NCBI GenBank assembly: GCA_910578855.1 | Contig: CAJTRV010000018.1 | Span: forward strand, 1 to 27,611 | Source of the DNA: an uncultured Bacilli bacterium | Lineage (GTDB): Bacteria; Bacillota_I; Bacilli_A; RF39; UBA660 | Length of the DNA stretch: 27,611 nt | Direction: 5' to 3' | Shown: piece by piece, positions 21,444-27,611 of the stretch | Position numbering within the stretch: position 1 is the first letter of the stretch | Layout: each line of letters starts with the position of its first letter | Translations under genes and position numbers: made by a program | The notes under the pieces: generated by a model | Seen by the model: the letters and a program-made list of their open reading frames with translations, nothing else | Told to the model about the DNA's origin: nothing | Database searches by the model: none

Positions 21444-21862
21444 CCTTTCATTTTTTTCTTTATTTGCTCGTAAAACGTCGTCTTCCCTAGTTCAAATGTC
21501 AACGTCACTTGCATTTCCTCTAGCCAAGTGGCCTCTAACGGTTCACCTTGAAGAAGAACTTTATAATATCCTTGATCAGAGATCATAGTTACTTGGATTA
21601 CTTGATAAGAATAAATTTGTTCAAGAAGATATAATTTTGCTTCTAAAATCTGGGGAATATCTTCATCCTTAATAATATAAGAAATTTGAAGCTTTTCATT
21701 TGCGATATGAATTGTTCCTGGGATTCTAATGACATTAGGATAGGAAATCATACTGCTAAATGCTACGACCCCACAAAGAACCCCAATCAATAAAAGATAA
21801 TAATTACTAAGACGATCATCCCCGTGTAGAAATGTATACCCATAATCAAAAATATCATTCAT
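21422..21862 (-). CDS. Miniature HlyD-like bacteriocin-export accessory protein, 146 aa
   Basis: A cytoplasmic start (about 20 residues), one membrane segment (YYLLLIGVLCGVVAFSSMI) and an outside domain of about 105 residues made of beta strands (IRIPGTIHIAN, LQISYIIKDEDIPQI, VLLQGEPLEATWLEEMQVTL). This resembles the membrane anchor plus lipoyl/beta-barrel parts of ComB/LcnD-type adaptors, but the long coiled-coil hairpin is absent; usual relatives are about 450 aa. Its ATG overlaps the stop of the C39 exporter gene by ATGA and it is followed by the two precursor peptides, so it is very likely the exporter's accessory subunit. Identification rests on topology and context, not a diagnostic motif. 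Confidence 0.72.
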   Translation of the reverse strand: MNDIFDYGYTFLHGDDRLSNYYLLLIGVLCGVVAFSSMISYPNVIRIPGTIHIANEKLQISYIIKDEDIPQILEAKLYLLEQIYSYQVIQVTMISDQGYYKVLLQGEPLEATWLEEMQVTLTFELGKTTFYEQIKKKMKGWFLSVK

Positions 21863-23970
21863 GCAAGTCTCCGAAGATGATGATCCTTTAATTCAACGAT
21901 TTGATCAAATAACCAAGCACTATTCTGTCGGTGAGAGATGACAATAATTGTCTTTTGGCGATATTTTGAAAATAAAGCTTGCAAAATATGTTGTTCTAAC
22001 CAATCATCCATTTGACTGGTTCCTTCATCGATTAATAAAATATCAAATGGACATAATAATGCGCGTGCTAATAAAATACGTTGCCGTTCCCCACCTGATA
22101 AATTAGCCCCATTTTCCTCAAGCCGCATAGTAAAACCAATATTTCGTTGTTGAAGTATTTGATCAATCTTACAAAGACGAACAATTTCTAAAAATTGCTG
22201 AGAGGAAATTGTTCTCTTCAAAACAATATTTTCATAGATCGTTCCAGAAAATAAGGTTCCTAGTTGATTCAAATAACAAATATGATTCGCCAAGCCCTGT
22301 TCCGTATAATCCATAATATCAACACCATCGATTAAGATTTGTCCCCGATCAATATCATAGTAGCGCATCAATAATTTTAACAAGGTACTTTTTCCACTAC
22401 CACTATGACCTAATAATAAAACTTTAGCCCCCGCTGGAATTTGAAATGATGCTTTTTCAATCAGGGGTTGTCCATTCCCATAGGAAAATGTTAAATTCTG
22501 AATACAAATGGATCCCAAACAGTCTACTATCATGCTATTATTATTCTGCTTCTCCATAAATAAAAAGGAAAGCCGGTCAAAGGAAATACGAGCTTGATAA
22601 TAATATTGTAATAAGGTCTGCAACTGTTCCATTCCTCCAATTACATACATCATTAGTGTCTGAAGGATCATTATACTACCAATTTTCATTGTACCATCGA
22701 TAATAAAATATCCAGCGATCAATAGTTGGATCACATAGATACTATCACAGATTAGTTGATGGGCAAATTGATGACAATATACCAAGCGCTGTTTTCGTAT
22801 TCGCCTGGATGCCATCTTTAAGTAATCCGTTAGGAAATAAGAAATCACATGATGTTCCAAATGATTTCCCTTAACGCTCTCAAAAGCCGTTAATGTTTCT
22901 GTCATCGTTTGATTGATAATACCTTTTTGCTGCTGCAGGTGCAATTGACACTTTTGATAACGAAAACGTAGTCCCCAAAACAATCCCATCATGATCAAAC
23001 ATAAAAAAAGTTGTAACAGAAATAACATCGAATGAAAACACCATAATACGAGAAAAGACACCACGATTAAAATCGCATCAAAGGAAAGGAAAAGACATAA
23101 ATTTCCAAGAAAGAGTTGAATTTGCGTCATTTCCTCCAATTTTGCCAACACCTCACCAGTTGAACGATTCTCATAATATCGATAAGGAAGAAAAACGAGC
23201 CGTTTAAAAATATCACTATTAAGAAAGAGTTGGACTTTTTCATAAAAGATAACAAATAAGCGATTGCGCATATAGTCAGTTACATTCTTAAATAAATAGA
23301 TAAGAAAAAAGATCAGACAGACGACTTGTAATTGTCTAAGTTGGGTAAAACCAGATACCGCTTCTAATACAAATTGTAAAAAGAAGCCACTGACCACCGA
23401 TGTAATACTAAAAATCATTGATAAGAAAAACAGTTTACCAAATATCATTCGATATGGTTTCATAACTGTAATGAGAAATTCAGAAAATGATAACTGATCA
23501 TCAAGTATAGGCAGACTATGAATGGGATATAGTATAATCGCTACGTTTGTCCACTGTTCTAGAAAAAAATCCATGGAAACTCGCTCTATTTTAGTTGCTG
23601 GATCAGCAATCAATAGTGTTTTTTTATGTGGATTCATTTTATATACGACAACATAATGATAACAATCTTCCGCAATCTTTAAATGAGCAATAAAGGGAAA
23701 AATAACATCTCTTACTTCGATAGACTCAAGTTTAACACCATAAGCACGGAATCCGAGCTCTTTGGCAGCTTGGATCAAATGATAGGCTGTAGTTCCTCGA
23801 CGATTGGTATCACACATATCACGTAACCGGGGAAGCGCTAGATAACCATGATAATATTGAATCAACATCGAAAGACAAGCAATGCCACAGTCAGTCCTAT
23901 CCTGTTGCCTGACAAACGGATATTTTTTTATGACCGTTTTCACCTCCTCACTAATATCATTCAATAGCAA
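21859..23970 (-). CDS. C39-peptidase ABC transporter (bacteriocin processing and export), up to 703 aa
   Basis: Cuts double-glycine leaders and exports the mature peptide. Three domains: the C39 cysteine protease (about residues 17-145; catalytic Cys28 in RTDCGIAC, His105 in CYHYVVVY, Asp123 in IADP), a six-span ABC membrane domain (about 165-450) and an ATP-binding domain with Walker A GHSGSGKST, signature LSGGERQRILLARALL, Walker B DILLIDEG and SHR. Length fits the family. The start is uncertain: the first standard codon is TTG 23970 with weak AGGA upstream; the strong GAGGAGG encloses a GTG at 23943, and family members usually start at KKYPFVRQQDRTDC, where only ATA is available. It heads the operon that contains both precursor peptides. 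Confidence 0.96.
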   Translation of the reverse strand: MLLNDISEEVKTVIKKYPFVRQQDRTDCGIACLSMLIQYYHGYLALPRLRDMCDTNRRGTTAYHLIQAAKELGFRAYGVKLESIEVRDVIFPFIAHLKIAEDCYHYVVVYKMNPHKKTLLIADPATKIERVSMDFFLEQWTNVAIILYPIHSLPILDDQLSFSEFLITVMKPYRMIFGKLFFLSMIFSITSVVSGFFLQFVLEAVSGFTQLRQLQVVCLIFFLIYLFKNVTDYMRNRLFVIFYEKVQLFLNSDIFKRLVFLPYRYYENRSTGEVLAKLEEMTQIQLFLGNLCLFLSFDAILIVVSFLVLWCFHSMLFLLQLFLCLIMMGLFWGLRFRYQKCQLHLQQQKGIINQTMTETLTAFESVKGNHLEHHVISYFLTDYLKMASRRIRKQRLVYCHQFAHQLICDSIYVIQLLIAGYFIIDGTMKIGSIMILQTLMMYVIGGMEQLQTLLQYYYQARISFDRLSFLFMEKQNNNSMIVDCLGSICIQNLTFSYGNGQPLIEKASFQIPAGAKVLLLGHSGSGKSTLLKLLMRYYDIDRGQILIDGVDIMDYTEQGLANHICYLNQLGTLFSGTIYENIVLKRTISSQQFLEIVRLCKIDQILQQRNIGFTMRLEENGANLSGGERQRILLARALLCPFDILLIDEGTSQMDDWLEQHILQALFSKYRQKTIIVISHRQNSAWLFDQIVELKDHHLRRLA

Positions 23971-24049
23971 TTAGAATATTCCTGCATCCCAATCAAAAAT
24001 AATCATATTTACCGTTATGATCATGACCCCTTTTGAACAATAACCTAAA

Positions 24050-24080
24050 CAAAAAGAATTTCCCAATAAAGAAATCCTTT
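24050..24080 (-). terminator. Terminator after rsmD
   Basis: Minus-strand AAAGGATTTC and GAAATTCTTT form a 10-bp stem with one weak pair, followed by T-rich sequence. In the rest of the 23971-24085 gap I see no convincing promoter for the exporter operon. Confidence 0.75.
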
Positions 24081-24085
24081 TATAT

Positions 24086-24643
24086 TTAATTACAACCATC
24101 TATTTGATTCTGATAAATTTTTACATACTTATTTCCATAACGTCGCTCTTTGATACACGTTAAGTGCTCACTTTTTAATTCTTCCTGATCGTACTCACAC
24201 ACAACAAGTGCTTGGGGTGCTAATAAATGCATCGTAACTAGTTGTTCCAAAATTTCATTGATAAAGCTCTTCCGATACGGTGGATCCAACAATACAACAT
24301 CGAACTTGATATTCCGACTTGCCAATGTTTTTAACGCCAATTTATAATCCATCTTTAAAACTTCATACGCTTCCGTTATTCGCATCCGTTCGATATTTTC
24401 TAAAATTGTTGACACCGCTTTTTGGTTAAAATCAACAAAATAAGTTTTCTTTGCCCCATTGCTAATCGCTTCTAAACCTAAATTCCCACTCCCTGCAAAC
24501 AAATCTAATACAACTTGATTCTTGATGTGTCCCTGAATCATCGCAAACATCGATTCTTTAACTCGATCCATGGTTGGTCGCGTTCCCTTAATATCAAAGC
24601 CTGTTACTGTAAGACCACGATATGTTCCACTAATAATTCTCAA
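24086..24643 (-). CDS. rsmD: 16S rRNA (guanine-966-N2)-methyltransferase RsmD, 185 aa
   Basis: Methylates G966 of 16S rRNA. RIISGTYRGLTV at the N-terminus, the conserved RPTMDRVKESMFAMI, the SAM-binding loop LDLFAGSGNLGLEA and the catalytic DPPY motif (LLDPPYRKS) are all present; length is normal. The start is TTG at 24643, nine bases after AGGAGG and fitting the family's M-R-I-I-S start; the first TTG (24652) lies inside the ribosome-binding site. It follows ylbE. In Bacillus ylbD-ylbE-ylbF-ylbG-rsmD-coaD form a series; here coaD is replaced by the bacteriocin-like operon. Confidence 0.96.
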   Translation of the reverse strand: MRIISGTYRGLTVTGFDIKGTRPTMDRVKESMFAMIQGHIKNQVVLDLFAGSGNLGLEAISNGAKKTYFVDFNQKAVSTILENIERMRITEAYEVLKMDYKLALKTLASRNIKFDVVLLDPPYRKSFINEILEQLVTMHLLAPQALVVCEYDQEELKSEHLTCIKERRYGNKYVKIYQNQIDGCN

Positions 24644-24693
24644 AAAAAACAACCTCCTATGTATAATTTTCTAATAATAGATCAAAATAGAAA

Positions 24694-24711
24694 TGTAACA
24701 GCAATGTTACA
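24694..24711. repeat. Perfect inverted repeat upstream of rsmD
   Basis: TGTAACA-GCAA-TGTTACA: 7-bp arms around 4 nt, without a T-tract, so an operator is more likely than a terminator. Close to the TnrA/GlnR consensus TGTNA-N7-TNACA but one base too long. Confidence 0.5.
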
Positions 24712-24726
24712 ATATACTCCCCTTCA

Positions 24727-24757
24727 TAAAATCCTATCATATGATTAGGATTTTTTT
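24727..24757. terminator. Terminator after ylbD-ylbE
   Basis: AAATCCTA (24729-24736) pairs with TAGGATTT (24746-24753) and the loop is self-complementary (TCATATGAT). T-runs occur on both strands; the minus-strand ylbE transcript is the likely client. Confidence 0.7.
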
Positions 24758-24780
24758 GTATATAAATCTATTTTATCATA

Positions 24781-25002
24781 TTATTTGAAACTAGACATTA
24801 AAGATTGCATAATTTCAATTGTTTCTAACGCTTTGGTCAACCGATCAGCTGGTCTTAAATGATAGGCATCTTTGACCTCTTCAACAAATGTCTGAAACAT
24901 GGCTGGATCACGATTTAATGTTTTATACCAATAGGAATGTTCCCTTAGATATTGTCGATAACTGGGATTATTCTTAATTTTAAATTGGAGATCGACGACC
25001 AT
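24781..25002 (-). CDS. ylbE: YlbE-like protein, 73 aa
   Basis: Small soluble protein of the YlbE-like family (Bacillus ylbE). The typical N-terminus with a run of QxxIKxNPxxxxYLREHSYWYK is seen (LQFKIKNNPSYRQYLREHSY), followed by LNRDPAMFQTF and a helical tail. Function unknown. Its ATG directly follows the ylbD stop (TAAATG), with GAGGAT inside the last codons of ylbD, so the two are coupled as in Bacillus. Confidence 0.85.
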   Translation of the reverse strand: MVVDLQFKIKNNPSYRQYLREHSYWYKTLNRDPAMFQTFVEEVKDAYHLRPADRLTKALETIEIMQSLMSSFK

Positions 25003-25383
25003 TTAATCCTCAAAATGTTTATAAATTGGTCGTGGTTTATACGTTTCTTTGGTAGGCGTATCTTTTTTATTAAAATCTTGAAATACACCTAAAACCCGTT
25101 GAATACTATTTACCCCATTTTGAATACTATCTAAATCGACATTTTTAAACATATTGACTAACTCGGTAATTCCAAGGGCCCCAGCAGCCGCTCCAGCAGA
25201 GGCTGCCTCTTCCGTCTTTTTAGAATCAGCCTTTGGGATATAATCATTCCATACTTCATGCTCTGCACCATATAAATCATACATTTCGTAAAATTTTTGC
25301 CATGACATGTCCCCGTTCTTGACAAAACGAACCAATTTGGGATTCTCCTTGACAAAACTTTTAAACGCTTCCTTATTCTCCAT
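25003..25383 (-). CDS. ylbD: YlbD-like putative spore coat protein, 126 aa
   Basis: Family known from Bacillus ylbD, whose product is annotated as a spore coat protein. Seen: NPKLVRFVKNGDMSWQKFYE followed by DLYGAEHEVWNDY, the conserved N-terminal half, then an Ala/Gly-rich stretch (AASAGAAAGALGI) and a helix (IQNGVNSIQRVLGVFQDF). ATG 25383 follows AGGTGG; an upstream GTG at 25392 lies inside that site. Gene order ylbD-ylbE-(...)-rsmD matches Bacillus, with ylbF and ylbG lacking. It supports a spore-forming host, though the function is known only by family. Confidence 0.85.
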   Translation of the reverse strand: MENKEAFKSFVKENPKLVRFVKNGDMSWQKFYEMYDLYGAEHEVWNDYIPKADSKKTEEAASAGAAAGALGITELVNMFKNVDLDSIQNGVNSIQRVLGVFQDFNKKDTPTKETYKPRPIYKHFED

Positions 25384-25429
25384 GATTACCACCTATTAAA
25401 GTATATGTTGTTTCATCAAAAATGTACAC

Positions 25430-25456
25430 AAAAAAAGAAAATAGTCTCGTATTTTC
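25430..25456 (-). terminator. Terminator after lepA
   Basis: Minus-strand GAAAATA/TATTTTC stem with a 6-nt loop and seven Ts, just after the lepA stop. Confidence 0.8.
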
Positions 25457-25458
25457 CT

Positions 25459-27258
25459 TTATTCTTCTTCCATACTGAGGACCGCCAAAAAGGCTTCTTG
25501 AGGCACTTCGACACTCCCGACCATTTTCATACGTTTTTTTCCCTCTTTTTGTTTTTCGAGTAATTTCCGTTTTCGACTCACATCGCCACCATAACATTTG
25601 GCAAGCACATTTTTCCGTAAGGCTTTAATATCTGTTCTGGCAACAACTTTATTCCCAATACTCGCTTGGATCGGCACCTCAAATTGTTGTCTCGGAATTA
25701 ATTTTTTTAAGCTTTCAACAATGGCTTTTCCACGTTTATAAGCAAAGTCCTTGTGTACAATCATACTAAGGGCATCGACAATCTCACCATTTAATAAGAT
25801 ATCCATTTTAACGAGATTGCTACTTTGGTAACCGATTGGTTCATAATCAAATGAAGCATATCCCTTGGTCGACGATTTTAGTTTATCGAAAAAATCATAG
25901 ACAATTTCTGATAGTGGAATCTCATAATGAATATTTACCCTTGTCTCATCGATATATTCCATCGATACATAGGTTCCACGTTTCGTTTGACAGAGCTCCA
26001 TTACAGGACCGATATATTGACTAGGTACAAAAATATTGGTTCTAATATAAGGCTCTTTGATCTCTTGAATCTTTTGTTTTTCTGGCATCTTAGCTGGGCT
26101 ATCAACCATCAATAGTGACTGATCTGTTTGTGTGATCTCGTAAATTACGGAAGGGCTAGTAGCAATTAACGTAATTCCAAATTCACGTTCAATTCGTTCC
26201 TCGATAATTTCCATATGCAGTAATCCGAGAAAGCCACAGCGAAATCCAAATCCCAACGCATTCGATGTCTCAGGTGTAAATGTCAAAGCGGCATCATTCA
26301 ACTTTAACTTTTCTAAGGCTTCACGAAGCTCAGGATAGCGACTTGTCTCAATTGGGTATAATCCACAAAAAACCATCGGTTTCATTGGTTTATATCCCGG
26401 AAGTGATTCCTTGGCAGGACATGCAGCTAATGTGATGGTATCCCCTACTTTTACATCGCTGATACTTTTCATACTTGCCCCAAGAAATCCAACCTCACCA
26501 GCTACCAATTCCTTTTTTAATACCTCTTTGGGATTATGAATTCCAAGCTCAACTACATCATAAGTTGCTTTCGTTGCCATCATCTCTATTTTATCCCCAA
26601 CTCGTAAGCAACCATTGACAATGCGAATTAAAGCTACTACTCCACGATATGGATCATAATAACTATCAAAAATTAACGCTTGCAATGGTTCTTTGTCATT
26701 TCCCTTAGGAGCTGGAACTTTTTCTATCACTGTTGTGACCAATTCTTGAATACCAAGGCCATTTTTGGCACTGGTTAACACAAACTCATCTTCCTGAAAC
26801 CCTAATGTATCGATTAACTCCTGCTTAACCTTATCAGGATCAGCATTGGGTAAATCAATCTTGTTAATCACTGGAATAATCTTTAAATCATGTTCTAATG
26901 CCAAATATAAATTAGCCAGTGTCTGCGCCTCAATTCCTTGGGCAGCATCGACTACTAAAATGGCCCCTTCACAAGCGGCTAAACTACGACTCACTTCATA
27001 GGTAAAATCTACATGTCCTGGAGTATCAATTAAATGTAAGATGTAATCTTCATCCTGATAATGATATTGAAGTTGGACGGCGTTTAATTTGATGGTAATT
27101 CCTCGTTCCCGTTCAATATCCATATTATCTAATAGTTGGGCCTGTTTCTCCCGATCTGTAATTGCGCCTGTTACTTCTAAAATTCGATCCGCAATCGTAC
27201 TCTTACCATGATCGATATGCGCAATAATAGAAAAATTTCGGATGTTTTCTTGTTTCAT
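25459..27258 (-). CDS. lepA: Elongation factor 4 (LepA), 599 aa
   Basis: Ribosomal translation GTPase that acts on stalled or mistranslocated ribosomes and in initiation or assembly. G1 AHIDHGKST (13-21), switch region RGITIKLNAV, DTPGHVDF, NKIDLP and SAKNG are visible, followed by domain II, the EF-G-like domains and the LepA-specific C-terminal domain (RQQFEVPIQASIGNKVVART, then AKCYGGDVSRKRKLLEKQK). Length matches the family. AAGGTGAT lies three bases before the ATG. A perfect TATAAT precedes it at 27276-27281. Confidence 0.98.
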   Translation of the reverse strand: MKQENIRNFSIIAHIDHGKSTIADRILEVTGAITDREKQAQLLDNMDIERERGITIKLNAVQLQYHYQDEDYILHLIDTPGHVDFTYEVSRSLAACEGAILVVDAAQGIEAQTLANLYLALEHDLKIIPVINKIDLPNADPDKVKQELIDTLGFQEDEFVLTSAKNGLGIQELVTTVIEKVPAPKGNDKEPLQALIFDSYYDPYRGVVALIRIVNGCLRVGDKIEMMATKATYDVVELGIHNPKEVLKKELVAGEVGFLGASMKSISDVKVGDTITLAACPAKESLPGYKPMKPMVFCGLYPIETSRYPELREALEKLKLNDAALTFTPETSNALGFGFRCGFLGLLHMEIIEERIEREFGITLIATSPSVIYEITQTDQSLLMVDSPAKMPEKQKIQEIKEPYIRTNIFVPSQYIGPVMELCQTKRGTYVSMEYIDETRVNIHYEIPLSEIVYDFFDKLKSSTKGYASFDYEPIGYQSSNLVKMDILLNGEIVDALSMIVHKDFAYKRGKAIVESLKKLIPRQQFEVPIQASIGNKVVARTDIKALRKNVLAKCYGGDVSRKRKLLEKQKEGKKRMKMVGSVEVPQEAFLAVLSMEEE

Positions 27259-27275
27259 GCTATCACCTTACCTCT

Positions 27276-27281
27276 ATTATA
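27276..27281 (-). promoter_or_regulatory. -10 box of lepA
   Basis: TATAAT on the minus strand 17 bp before the lepA ATG; no recognisable -35 at 16-18 bp. Confidence 0.4.
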
Positions 27282-27310
27282 ACAAACTTCCCTGTATTTC
27301 CCTAGTATTT

Positions 27311-27336
27311 TAAGAAAAAAAGACATGACGTCTTAT
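27311..27336 (-). terminator. Weak terminator of the gene at the right edge
   Basis: Minus-strand AAGAC/GTCTT stem (27320-27334) with a 5-nt loop, followed by a T-run. Located between the edge gene and lepA. Confidence 0.45.
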
Positions 27337-27369
27337 TAAAATAGCAAGCTTACCGGTAAAAATCCTGTT

Positions 27370-27611
27370 CTAATACTTTTTATATTTCTGCTTTTGGTGA
27401 ACTTCGCCATCTAGATTCGAATCATGTTCATTTACTCGGACACCCGCGTCAGATTGCACCATATTCTGTAACTGTCTCAACTGTTTCTTTAATTCTAAAT
27501 AATTTTCTTTATCCTCTTGTCGACACTCCTTGAATGAAGATAATTGGTATCGATTAACGAGACTGCTGAAAAAGTATACAAAGATTACTGTAAAGTATAC
27601 CAGTAGTCTTT
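27370..27611 (-). CDS. Small membrane protein with polar tail, partial (5' end outside window)
   Basis: An open frame enters from the right edge and ends at TAG 27370, giving at least 80 residues. It begins with a hydrophobic segment (LLVYFTVIFVYFFSSLV), then a highly charged helical region (CRQEDKENYLELKKQLRQLQ, likely coiled coil) and a polar tail ending KQKYKKY. This looks like a single-span membrane protein anchored at its N-terminus. Not recognised; in Bacillus the genes before lepA are gpr and spoIIP, neither of which matches the visible part. The start is not visible. Confidence 0.5.
   Translation of the reverse strand, partial: RLLVYFTVIFVYFFSSLVNRYQLSSFKECRQEDKENYLELKKQLRQLQNMVQSDAGVRVNEHDSNLDGEVHQKQKYKKY

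Noticed and set aside
24694..24711. TnrA/GlnR operator
   Set aside because: Arms agree, but the spacing between TGTNA and TNACA is 8 instead of 7.
1..27611. Mollicute-type genetic code (UGA as Trp)
   Set aside because: TGA ends many clear genes here, including in ATGA overlaps, and Trp is encoded by TGG.
1..27611. tRNA genes, CRISPR arrays, transposases or prophage genes
   Set aside because: No cloverleaf-like segments, regularly spaced repeats or recombinase motifs were seen on either strand.

Overview
The window reads as the chromosome of a low-GC, Gram-positive, probably spore-forming Bacillota (Firmicutes). The grounds are an AT-rich sequence, strong AAGGAGGTGAT-type Shine-Dalgarno sites, L27 with a Prp-cleaved N-terminal extension next to its protease gene prp, and sporulation-type genes (SpoIIB-like, SpoIVFA, SpoIVFB, YlbD). 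TGA serves as an ordinary stop codon, so this is not a UGA=Trp mollicute. An Erysipelotrichia- or Turicibacter-like Bacilli lineage would fit, but I cannot fix the genus. Almost every gene is on the minus strand, so transcription runs from high to low coordinates. Only two genes, at about 10.5 and 16.5 kb, and one tiny transcript at the left edge are on the plus strand.

Left block (0.2-10.4 kb): this is a rearranged version of the classic Bacillus cell-shape/sporulation/ribosome cluster: spoIIB-like, radC, mreC, mreD, spoIVFA, spoIVFB, rplU (with an L21-type leader), prp, rpmA, obg. mreB, minC, minD, maf and spo0B, which belong to this series in Bacillus, are absent. Between rpmA and obg sits an AT-rich five-gene cassette: a Sec-secreted 131-aa protein, three overlapping integral membrane proteins and an ABC ATPase. 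Its promoter region carries direct repeats spaced 21 bp apart. It looks like an acquired bacteriocin-like, export or self-protection cassette.

Middle (10.5-20.5 kb): a hypothetical plus-strand gene with its own promoter, a PMT-family glycosyltransferase, a uvrC-mutL repair operon, a YigZ/IMPACT protein, a hypothetical gene, then rpsB-tsf and another hypothetical gene. The S2 protein carries a basic linker and a C-terminal Rho_N/SAP-like domain.

Right block (20.5-27.6 kb): rpsU, then a compact locus between rpsU and rsmD, then rsmD, ylbE, ylbD, lepA and a gene cut by the window edge. The compact locus is the most exciting part. It has a C39-peptidase ABC exporter, a miniature HlyD-like accessory protein, two tiny double-glycine precursor peptides whose predicted mature parts each have one GxxxG motif and one cysteine third from the C-terminus, and a 37-aa membrane peptide. 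The genes overlap like links in a chain. I interpret it as a two-peptide (class IIb-like) bacteriocin or signalling system; all three peptide genes are very small and easily missed.

No tRNA, rRNA, CRISPR array or insertion sequence was found.
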